Positions 1 to 7,000 of a stretch of 8,108 nucleotides of DNA are shown here, in pieces. The stretch spans positions 1 to 8,108 of the forward strand of contig CACYBT010000032.1 of assembly GCA_902772715.1 (NCBI GenBank), in the 5' to 3' direction. Below the pieces are notes generated by a model. That model did no database searches. It was not told where the DNA came from and saw nothing but the letters and a program-made list of their open reading frames with translations. The DNA comes from an uncultured Succinivibrio sp. Lineage in GTDB: Bacteria > Pseudomonadota > Gammaproteobacteria > Enterobacterales > Succinivibrionaceae. The position numbers and the translations under genes were made by a program. Numbering within the stretch: the first letter of the stretch is position 1; every line of letters starts with the position of its first letter.

Positions 1-123
1 AAGAATTATGCCGCAAAATTTATCGGAGACCGTTATGAAAGGGTCTATGGCATCGGTATTGGTTTTGCCAAAAAGTCCTGTGAGATTGTCTCCCTTGGCA
101 ATCGTGCGGACAAAGAACCTTAA
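1..123 (+). CDS. C-terminal end of a probable AAA-ATPase/PD-(D/E)XK nuclease-like protein (partial)
   Basis: The window opens inside a plus-strand reading frame (frame 1) that stays open for 40 codons and ends with TAA at 121-123. The fragment begins KNYAAKFIGDRYERVYGIGI and continues with a second short strand-like segment containing KKSCEIVSLG. The pattern 'Y-A-x-K-[F/Y] ... V-x-x-[V/I]-G-[I/V]-x-F ... I' resembles the end of the large family of AAA-ATPase proteins with a C-terminal PD-(D/E)XK nuclease-like domain (DUF1703/PDDEXK_9), where this last beta-strand pair closes the nuclease fold. Such genes are abundant in gut anaerobes and their cellular role is poorly known. No catalytic residue lies in the visible part, so the family call rests on the tail alone. 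No clear terminator follows the stop. Confidence 0.6.
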   Translation, partial: KNYAAKFIGDRYERVYGIGIGFAKKSCEIVSLGNRADKEP

Positions 124-211
124 CTCAAGCCCTATTTGAATGATGTCTTACTCAACATAATTAGAAAATAGCATTTAATTTTGAGGATAAATTGTTTAAT
201 TCTATTAAAAG

Positions 212-280
212 ACCGTGAATAGTAACAGTAATTAGCCTCTCAGTAGGAATCCTCTTGCCAAAGCAAGAGGAGGATGTCAA
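212..280 (+). mobile_element. Orphan right end of an IS200/IS605-type transposon (tnpB 3' tail / omegaRNA-like end)
   Basis: The stretch has the typical layout of an IS200/IS605-family right end: 'AGTAGGAATCC', then a perfect hairpin TCCTCTTGC-CAAA-GCAAGAGGA (250-271, 9-bp stem, 4-nt loop), then GGATGTCAA with the terminal TCAA at 277-280. TCAA is the right cleavage tetranucleotide in IS608-like members. Just upstream, the frame starting at 212 reads TVNSNSN, then a stop, then PLSRNP, recalling the decayed C-terminal tail of tnpB genes. In intact elements this region is also the 3' part of the omegaRNA scaffold, with the guide taken from the flank just after TCAA (here starting AAAGATGG). No tnpA or tnpB body is present: the upstream frame is closed by several stops, so this is a relic or a non-autonomous end. 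Recognition is by pattern from memory; the left end was not found. Confidence 0.6.
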
Positions 281-335
281 AAAGATGGTTAAGAGGATCC
301 TTTACACAGCGAATGCTGGCGCGTTTATGGGCAGT

Positions 336-373
336 TTATTTTGCCAATATTGAAATATATATTGGCAAAATAA
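336..373. repeat. 15-bp perfect inverted repeat (palindrome, 8-nt loop)
   Basis: TTATTTTGCCAATAT (336-350) is exactly mirrored by ATATTGGCAAAATAA (359-373), with the loop TGAAATAT between them. On the minus strand the palindrome begins 8 nt after the TAG that ends the Abi-like remnant, so it could be that gene's old terminator hairpin. However, neither strand has a run of T directly after the stem and the stem is AT-rich, so it is not a canonical intrinsic terminator. Alternatives are a protein-binding operator, a folded mobile-element end, or two abutting terminal inverted repeats. Confidence 0.75.
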
Positions 374-381
374 TTTCTGAA

Positions 382-675
382 CTAGTAACTTTCTATATTT
401 TCCCATCATTCGGGGTATCCCAAAACTTTTTTCCCAGAATTGAATTGTTCTACATCAATTTTAGGAAATTCTACTAATTGTTCTACGATTCTGCTATCCC
501 AAGATTTAGAAACCTGAATAAAGTTTAGTATATGTGCAATATACAGATAATGGAAAATATTTACTTCATGTTTCACAAATCCTGTATCCTGTGTTCAAAT
601 GATCTTATAAGGTGTTTTTATTTCGAGTGTTACTGACCTCTTTAAATCAAAAAGTAGCCTAACTACTTGTGTATG
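382..675 (-). pseudogene. 3' remnant of an Abi-like (Abi_2, AbiD/AbiF type) gene
   Basis: On the minus strand a single frame from 675 down to TAG at 382-384 reads as protein-like sequence interrupted by only two stops, both TGA (595-597 and 406-408). It gives 26, 62 and 7 codons. The middle part contains IFHYLYIAHILNF, then SWDSRIVEQLVEFPKIDVE, and the end reads LGYPE-stop-WENIESY. This matches the usual C-terminus of Abi_2-family proteins: a hydrophobic helix, 'W-x-x-R-[L/I]-x-x-L-[L/V]-x-x-[F/Y]-P', and a closing 'G-[F/Y]-P-E-x-W-E'. The family (roughly 300 aa) is linked to phage abortive infection. The N-terminal two thirds are absent: the frame is closed by TAG at 676-678, just beyond the vwa stop. 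The second TGA could be a GGA-to-TGA change. A GTG at 574-576 could open a 56-codon peptide, but nothing supports its expression. The decay is seen directly; the family call is from motif memory. Confidence 0.6.
652..668 (-). terminator. Weak candidate intrinsic terminator after vwa
   Basis: Read on the minus strand, the hairpin AAGTAG-TTAGG-CTACTT is followed by TTTG, giving a run of five T that begins in the right arm. It lies about 20 nt past the vwa stop, where an operon terminator would be expected. The 6-bp, AT-rich stem is weak, and the same bases also belong to the upstream end of the Abi-like remnant frame, so it may be a coincidence. Confidence 0.3.
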
Positions 676-688
676 CTAAACTTATATT

Positions 689-1411
689 TTACTTGGCATT
701 ATCCTGTTCAGCCTTCTGTTTCCACTCTTCTGAATCCACTCCGAGTGCAGACTGTTCCGCAAAAGAGGCAACTGCATCATAATTTGCTCTTACGCCGCGT
801 TCTGAATTTTTATACTGAACTGCCCTTCGTGGAGAGATACCTATAGAGCCTGCCTCTGAAATTGCATCAATGTTTGCTCCAAGAAAAATAAACTCCCAGC
901 CGTCTTTCTGCTTCTTTTCAATGAGCTCCTTGACATTTTTTTTCTGGTACTCGGTACTGGCATTCTCTCTGCCATCAGTAATAATAGCGAATATAACCTT
1001 GTTATCCTTATCGTCAATATTTTTGTATGTGCAAACCTTGTCAATAGTGCTGCCCACACTATCTAAAAGCGCGGTTCTTCCGCCCGGCATGTAATTCTTA
1101 CTCGATAAAGGTTCAACTTTGCTAATCTCTGTACGCTCATGGACCACATCAGATTTGTCATTAAACATCACCGTAGTCACCTCAGTCTGTACGGGGAGTT
1201 TCTTCTGCTTCTCAAGAAGTGAGTTAAAACCGCCTATGGTATCATCCTCAAGGCCGTGCATTGATCCGGATTTATCAATCACCAGCACTAAATCAATATG
1301 TTCATATTTAGGTTCAGGACATTTGACATTAGCCTCCGTCTTGGCAGCAGCACTCTGGGTCAACAAAAACAATGCACCACACAAAAGCATCAGCTGACTC
1401 ATACCTTTCAT
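689..1411 (-). CDS. Predicted exported von Willebrand factor A (VWA) domain protein
   Basis: The 240-aa product starts with a typical Sec signal peptide: a short basic n-region (MKG), a hydrophobic core LMLLCGALFLL, and an AAA-K cleavage site near residue 23. The rest is one VWA domain. The metal-ion-dependent adhesion site (MIDAS) is complete: DKSGS at 46-50, the Thr of GGRTAL at 113, and the Asp of ITDGREN at 146. Further family marks are DTIGGFNSLLEKQKK (57-71), WEFIFLGANIDA (172-183) and an R-x-x-Y segment near 208-211. Related proteins known to me begin directly at the first VWA strand and are cytosolic, so this copy appears re-addressed to the periplasm. The mature part has two cysteines (31 and 127) that could pair. 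The start is supported by GGAGG (1418-1422), 6 nt before ATG and within the 14-nt gap after alr; a second ATG lies three codons on. It is probably co-transcribed with dnaB and alr. Its ligand is unknown. No lipobox is seen. Confidence 0.85.
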   Translation of the reverse strand: MKGMSQLMLLCGALFLLTQSAAAKTEANVKCPEPKYEHIDLVLVIDKSGSMHGLEDDTIGGFNSLLEKQKKLPVQTEVTTVMFNDKSDVVHERTEISKVEPLSSKNYMPGGRTALLDSVGSTIDKVCTYKNIDDKDNKVIFAIITDGRENASTEYQKKNVKELIEKKQKDGWEFIFLGANIDAISEAGSIGISPRRAVQYKNSERGVRANYDAVASFAEQSALGVDSEEWKQKAEQDNAK

Positions 1412-1425
1412 AGGTTACCTCCAAC

Positions 1426-2508
1426 TTATTTATATACAAAATTTACCCTGGGCATCACATGGCAAACCAGCTCATAAGGAATAGTATTACAAAGTTTTGC
1501 CACGGTTTCTACAGGGACATCCCGTCCCCACAGAATCACCTCATCACCGATTTTATCCCCGCTGTTTACACCTAGATCCACAAAAAGCATATCCATGCAG
1601 ACATGCCCCGCAGTTCTTGCGATTCTGCCATTAACATACACAGGTGTTCCATTCGGCGCGGTTCTAGGATAGCCGTCACCATAACCGCAGGCCACAATTC
1701 CTAAAGTTGTATCTTGAGGGGCTACGTAATAAGCACCATATCCCACCTTGGCCCCTTTTTTTAAATTATGAATAGCAATAATTTTGCTTTTAAGGGTCAT
1801 CACGGGAATTAAATCCAAATCTTGGGCACTAACATCCTCAAAAGGAGAAATGCCATACATGACAATTCCCGGTCTTACCCATGGGGTATGCGCGTTTTTC
1901 CATCTAAAAATGGCAGCACTGTTGGTAAGACACAGATCTCCCGTCATATCTTTTGCAAATTTAAAGAAATTAGAAATCTCCTCTGCATTATAGTCTTCTT
2001 CGCCGTCTGTATCAGCCACCGACAGGTGTGATAACAGGCCAATAGGCTTTATAACATGGTCACAATGCTCAAGACGACTCTTGATTTCAGAAATTACCCT
2101 AGGATCATCTGATCCTAAACGATGCATGCCAATATCCACCTGCAGCCAAACATGAATTGGCTCCTTTATGGGAGCACGTTCAATAGAGCGTAACTGGTTT
2201 AGATCATGAACGGCAGTATACAGATTATATTTTTCAAGAAGCAGCACTTCATCGTCAGAATAAACACCCTCCAGCAGAAATATTGGATTTTCAATGCCAT
2301 CCTTCCGCAATTCTATGGCCTCGCCGATCCTGGCAACCGCAAAACCTACAACTCTATCCTGTAAGGTTTTGGCAACTTCAATTGCTCCATGCCCATAGCC
2401 ATTGGCCTTGATGACGGCAATTATCTTAGCATCACCTACTTTTTTTTGGATAACTTCAATATTATGAAGCAAAGCACCCTTATCAATAAGTGCTGTTACA
2501 CTTTCCAT
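1426..2508 (-). CDS. alr: Alanine racemase
   Basis: Pyridoxal-phosphate enzyme that interconverts L- and D-alanine, supplying D-Ala for peptidoglycan; it acts in the cytosol, normally as a dimer with each active site at the interface. At 360 aa it has the usual length. The N-terminal TIM barrel carries the PLP lysine K34 in AVIKANGYGHG, and R130 in GMHRLG. HLSVAD (161-166), NSAA (196-199) and RPGIVMYG (212-219) are further family motifs. The C-terminal beta domain carries the second catalytic base, Y257 in VGYGAYY, the substrate-contact segment GHVCMD (301-306) and IPYELVC (343-349). The end, MPRVNFVYK, is like proteobacterial Alr/DadX. The gene lies 10 nt after dnaB. Its ribosome site AAGGA overlaps the dnaB stop codon TAA, which favours translational coupling. 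It could be alr or the catabolic paralogue dadX; the dnaB linkage and absence of dadA favour alr. A run of eight A (coding strand) lies at QKKV. Confidence 0.95.
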   Translation of the reverse strand: MESVTALIDKGALLHNIEVIQKKVGDAKIIAVIKANGYGHGAIEVAKTLQDRVVGFAVARIGEAIELRKDGIENPIFLLEGVYSDDEVLLLEKYNLYTAVHDLNQLRSIERAPIKEPIHVWLQVDIGMHRLGSDDPRVISEIKSRLEHCDHVIKPIGLLSHLSVADTDGEEDYNAEEISNFFKFAKDMTGDLCLTNSAAIFRWKNAHTPWVRPGIVMYGISPFEDVSAQDLDLIPVMTLKSKIIAIHNLKKGAKVGYGAYYVAPQDTTLGIVACGYGDGYPRTAPNGTPVYVNGRIARTAGHVCMDMLFVDLGVNSGDKIGDEVILWGRDVPVETVAKLCNTIPYELVCHVMPRVNFVYK

Positions 2509-2518
2509 TTACTAATCC

Positions 2519-3976
2519 TTAAACATCATATGTTGCAGCATTTTCCACCTGTTCACCTGCAGGATCGGCCTTATCATAGAAGGTGGTATACTCAGGCTGA
2601 AACTGCAATTCTATATCCTTGGTGGCACCACTACGGTTTTTTCCGATTATAAGCTTGGCCTTAGTATCATCACTATCGTCACCTTTATTGACATTTCTGT
2701 CAATAAACATAATCATATCGGCATCCTGTTCAAGAGAGCCGGACTCACGCAGATCTGAATTCATAGGGCGATGATCCTTACGAGCCTCAACCTCACGGTT
2801 TAACTGAGCCAGAGCAAAAATCGGCACCTGCAGTTCCTTAGACAGCTGTTTTAAAGAACGCGAAATTTCACCAATCTCCTGAGAACGGTTGTCATGCTGT
2901 GTCTGTCCTCGCATTAACTGAATATAGTCAATCATAATACAGGACAGTCCGCCGCATTCAGCGGAAATCTTACGCGCTCTAGACCGAAGATCCAATGGTT
3001 TTAGTTCAGAACAGTCATCTATGTAGAGTTTGATCTGTTCTTCACCACTGGCATTTTTATGCGTCAAAAGTTTCACTTTCTGAATGATGTTACGCCACTG
3101 CTCAGGAGAAATATTACCAGTATTCAAATCTTTGGTGGCCACACGTCCAAAAGAGGATAAAAGACGCATGGCAATTTCATGAGCCGGCATTTCCAGTGAA
3201 AAAACCAGTGCAGGCTTGGTTACATCCCTGTTCATGGCAATATTGGAAACAATATTCATCGCAAAAGAGGTCTTACCCACACCTGGTCTTGCAGCAATAA
3301 TGTTATAGGTTCCAGGTCTAAAGCCCTGGGTTAGCTCATCTAATTCATGAAATCCGGAAATAACTCCCTGCAGTTTTCTTCCCGACTCCACATTCTCTTT
3401 AATCTGCTCAATAAGTTTTAAGGCCACTTCCGTCATCGGAACCGGACCTTCACCTTCATCTGAATTTTTTTCGGCAAGATTAAAAATTAACCCCTGTGCC
3501 TCATCGTAGATATCGTCAACGCTTTTTCCTTCAGGGTTATAGCAGATTTTCTCCACGTACTCAGCAAGTTTAATAAGTTTCCGTCGGCGTGACAGCTCCT
3601 GAATAATTCTTCCATACTCGGCAATTGCCGCCTGCGGTCCCGTAAGTTCAGTAAGACTGGCAATATACTGCGCGCCGCCTACTTCTCGTAATCTGCCCTT
3701 TTGCTCTAGTGCCGCAGTAACAACCGTGACATTGAAGTCATCTGATACTTCAGCCCTTAACAGAATTTCCTCATAAACTATCTGATTGGCTTTATTCGCA
3801 AAATCATCTGTTTCTAAAATTCCAATTTCTTCTCGTACCCTTTCTAAAAGAGTACCGTCAAGGATCAGGGCGCCCAGGAAATTTTTTTCTGCCTCATATG
3901 AATGTGGCAGCGCTTTATACATTTCCAATCCCTGTTCTTTTTTCTGATTATGCTGATTGTTGTTCAGATAAGCCAT
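2519..3976 (-). CDS. dnaB: Replicative DNA helicase
   Basis: Hexameric 5'-to-3' helicase that unwinds the replication fork and recruits DnaG primase. The product is 485 aa, slightly longer than E. coli DnaB. Residues 1-22 are a polar, Asn/Gln/Lys-rich tail. The N-terminal primase-binding domain begins at LPHSYEAEKNFLGALILD (23-40) and runs to about 170. The RecA-like motor domain follows: Walker A ARPGVGKTS (229-237), catalytic Glu in FSLEMP (E262), Walker B CIMIDYIQL (346-354, D350), sensor QLNRE (391-395), DLRESGSLEQDAD (408-420) and the arginine finger in GKNRSG (R448). No intein is present in the Walker A or later motifs. The start at 3976 has AAGG 7 nt upstream. An alternative ATG at residue 19 also has a weak ribosome site, but E. 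coli DnaB has a similarly long tail, so the longer form is preferred. It is the first gene of the dnaB-alr-vwa operon, downstream of a terminator. No clear promoter was found in the short gap. Confidence 0.97.
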   Translation of the reverse strand: MAYLNNNQHNQKKEQGLEMYKALPHSYEAEKNFLGALILDGTLLERVREEIGILETDDFANKANQIVYEEILLRAEVSDDFNVTVVTAALEQKGRLREVGGAQYIASLTELTGPQAAIAEYGRIIQELSRRRKLIKLAEYVEKICYNPEGKSVDDIYDEAQGLIFNLAEKNSDEGEGPVPMTEVALKLIEQIKENVESGRKLQGVISGFHELDELTQGFRPGTYNIIAARPGVGKTSFAMNIVSNIAMNRDVTKPALVFSLEMPAHEIAMRLLSSFGRVATKDLNTGNISPEQWRNIIQKVKLLTHKNASGEEQIKLYIDDCSELKPLDLRSRARKISAECGGLSCIMIDYIQLMRGQTQHDNRSQEIGEISRSLKQLSKELQVPIFALAQLNREVEARKDHRPMNSDLRESGSLEQDADMIMFIDRNVNKGDDSDDTKAKLIIGKNRSGATKDIELQFQPEYTTFYDKADPAGEQVENAATYDV

Positions 3977-4018
3977 ACTCCAACCTTATGATAAAAGTCA
4001 GCTAAATCACCTGCACTT

Positions 4019-4059
4019 AAAAAATGAAAATCATATAACTTCATGTTATACGATTTTCA
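4019..4059 (-). terminator. Intrinsic terminator of purL
   Basis: On the minus strand a 15-bp stem, TGAAAATCGTATAAC / GTTATATGATTTTCA, closes a 5-nt loop (ATGAA). One pair is G-U as RNA, so the stem is unbroken on this strand but has an A-C mismatch on the other. A run of six T follows directly. It sits 28 nt after the purL stop. The T-run and the wobble both point to minus-strand use. It should isolate purL from dnaB. Confidence 0.75.
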
Positions 4060-4087
4060 ACCTTCCTAAGAGTAACTAGAATTAAAT

Positions 4088-7000
4088 CTAGCCGACAAAA
4101 AGACGAGCATTTCTGAATACTCTCATCCATGGACTGTCCTCGCCCCAGTCATCTGGATGATAGGAGTTGGCAACAGTCCGCATGACTCTCTCAGGATGAG
4201 GCATAAGGATGGTAAATCTACCGTCGCTGTTGGTAACAGAAGTAATTCCATGAGGAGAGCCATTAGGATTCAAAGGATAACTTTCCGTAACTTCACCGTT
4301 ATGATCAATATAACGCATAGCAATTAGTCCTGATTTCTCAAGATTTTCTAAATGCCTTTCATCCTTAAACTCGGCACGTCCCTCACCATGTGATACCACA
4401 ATCGGCATTTTGGAGCCTTCCATTCCCAAAAACAGCACTGATGGACTGCTGACGATTTCCACCTCTACAAAACGTGCCTCAAAACGTTCCGAGAGATTTG
4501 AAACAAATCGAGGCCAGTTTTCCGCACCTGGAATGAGGCTTTGCAGCGCAGACATCATCTGACAGCCGTTACATACTCCCAAAGCAAAGGTATCATTGCG
4601 GTTAAAGAACTTAGAGAACTCATCGGCAAGATGCGAATTAAAGAGTATAGATTTGGCCCAGCCTTCGCCTGCACCTAACACATCACCATAGGAGAAGCCT
4701 CCACAGGCGGCAAAACCTTTAAAGTCACAAAGCGTAAGCTTACCACTTATAAGATCCGTCATATGCACATCAATACAGTTAAATCCGGCCCTATCAAAGG
4801 CTGCGGCCATTTCAGACTGCGAATTAACACCCTGTTCACGCAGAATGGCCACCTTAGGTGCGGCCCCCTTGCTGATAAACGGAGCCGCCACATCCTCTTT
4901 AATATCGAAAGTAAGTTTGGCAAACAATCCGCGATCATTATTCTCATTCTTAGCCAAATACTCCTGTTTGGCACAGTCTGGATTATCACGCAGTGACTGC
5001 ATGGCATAAGTGGTTTCAGCCCAGACACTTCTTAGATATTTACGCGGCTCATTTAAAACATCTGAGCCATCACGAGTAAAGACAATCCTGTCATCATCAC
5101 GAAGGCTTCCGATTTCAAAAATACAGTTGGCAAGTCCATGACCTGACAGAATATTCATCACGGTCTCGGCATTCTCAGTCAAAACCTGCATCACTACACC
5201 GACTTCTTCTGAAAACATGGTTTCAAGATTGCTTCCACCAAGATTATCAAGGCGCACACTGACACCGGTATGTCCGGCAAATGCCATTTCGCAAACGGCA
5301 GCAAAGAGACCGCCATCAGAAATGTCATGATAAGCTAAAAGCAGGTTTTTACGATTGAGGAACTGTACCGCATCAAACAGCCCCTTCAAACGAACTGGAT
5401 GATCAAGATCAGGACAGACCGCACCCAATTGTCTGTATACCTGTGCCAGGGCCGAACCGCCCAAACGATTCTGTCTCTCACCTAAGGTTATATAGATCAG
5501 GGTGGTATGTCCTTTATCCGTGCGTAACTGTGGTGTCAGAGTCTTTCTGATATCTTCAACTCTGGCAAAGGCTGAAACCACCAATGATAAAGGTGCCGTT
5601 ACCGATTTAGTCTGACCATGGTCATCCCAGGTGGTCTTCATGGACATTGAATCCTTACCCACTGGCACCGTAATACCTAGTTCCGGGCAGATTTCCATAC
5701 CAACAGTCTTTACAGCCTCAAAAAGACCTGCATCCTCACCAGGATGTCCACTTGGAGACATCCAGTTGGCTGAAAGTTTAACTCTGTTGATTTCCCCGAT
5801 ATCTGCCGCTGCAATATTAGTAATCGCCTCGGCCACAGCCATTCTTGCCGAGGCCCCGTGATTGATAAGGGCCAAAGGAGCCTTTTCTCCAATAGCACCA
5901 GCCTCACCATAGTACGTATCGTAAGAAGCGGCGGTCACTGCCACATCTGATACCGGTACCTGCCATGGTCCGACCATCTGGTCCCTTGCTACAAGTCCGG
6001 TGACAGAACGATCCCCTATGGTAATAAGAAAAGTCTTTTCAGCAACAGTAGGTAATCTTAGGACTCTTAAAGCGGCATCCTTGACATTGATCCCCTCAAG
6101 ATTTAACTGACAAAAGTCAGCCTTGCCGGAAGTCACCATCTTGTGCATGCGCGGAGGTTTGCCTAAAAGCACTTCAAGTGGCAAATCAATAGGACGATTC
6201 CCAAAATAAGGATCTTCTAATACGACTCTACGTTCCCGAGTTGCCACGCCAATTACTGCATACTGAGCACGCTCACGTTTGCAGAAGGCTTCAAAAATAT
6301 CAAACTTATCCTCAGCCACAGCCAGCACATAACGTTCCTGAGATTCATTGCACCAGATCTGCAGTGGAGTCATACCAGGTTCATCATTTGGGATCTTGCG
6401 CAGATCAAAATATCCACCTACCCCGCCATCTGCCACCAGTTCTGGCATGGCATTAGAAAGCCCGCCGGCTCCCACATCATGAATAAACATGATGGGGTTG
6501 TTCTTACCCAATTCCCAGCAGGCATCAATTACTTCCTGACAGCGACGCTGCATTTCAGGGTTACCTCTCTGCACGGAGGCAAAATCAAGATCTTCCTTAG
6601 AGGCACCAGAATTCATGGAAGAGGCGGCGCCACCGCCTAAACCGATATTCATGGCAGGCCCGCCTAAAACAATAAGTTTGGCACCAGGTTCAATATGATC
6701 TTTTTGAATGTGTTCTTTGCGGATATTGCCCCATCCGCCAGCCAGCATAATAGGCTTGTGATAGCCTCGAACCTCCTTACCGTTAAAACTCTCTACTTCC
6801 TCTTCATAGGTTCTAAAATAACCACTAAGATTAGGGCGCCCAAATTCATTATTAAAACTTGCGGCACCTAATGGAGCCTCAAGCATAATCTGCAGCGCCG
6901 AGGCCAGACGTGAAGGACGACCAAAATCATGTTCCCATGGCTGTACAAATCCTGGAATACGTAGATTTGAAACACTAAAACCGCATAAACCAGCCTTTGG

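Larger units (their letters stand above)
124..688. other. Decayed accessory stretch without an intact gene
   Basis: This 565-base stretch separates the plus-strand gene tail from the minus-strand dnaB-alr-vwa operon. It is AT-rich and holds three recognisable pieces, annotated separately: an IS200/IS605-type right end, a long perfect palindrome, and a broken Abi-like gene fragment on the minus strand. Nothing is recognised in 124-211. The short segment 281-335 is more GC-rich than its flanks and looks like a gene scrap, but no family could be assigned. The one plus-strand open frame with an ATG here (274-477) starts inside the transposon end and crosses the palindrome and the antisense gene remnant, so it is not called as a gene. 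Confidence 0.7.

Noticed and set aside
124..280. CRISPR array or tandem repeats in the left intergenic region
   Set aside because: No direct repeats with regular spacing were found; the structure there is a single hairpin typical of a transposon end.
274..477. Plus-strand open frame of 67 codons starting with ATG directly after an AGGAGG-like sequence
   Set aside because: The AGGAGG belongs to the hairpin of the transposon right end and abuts the ATG with no spacing. The frame crosses the palindrome and runs antisense to the Abi-like remnant, and its product resembles no family.
2440..2447. A8 run in alr (and a similar one in vwa at 936-943) as slippage sites
   Set aside because: Eight-base runs are common in AT-rich coding sequence and encode ordinary Lys pairs; only the 17-base run in purL stands out.
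3977..4016. A promoter for dnaB between the purL terminator and the dnaB start
   Set aside because: A TATCAT hexamer is present, but no acceptable -35 lies at 16-18 nt and there is no extended -10. The gap is too short to judge; read-through from purL or an unusual promoter remain possible.
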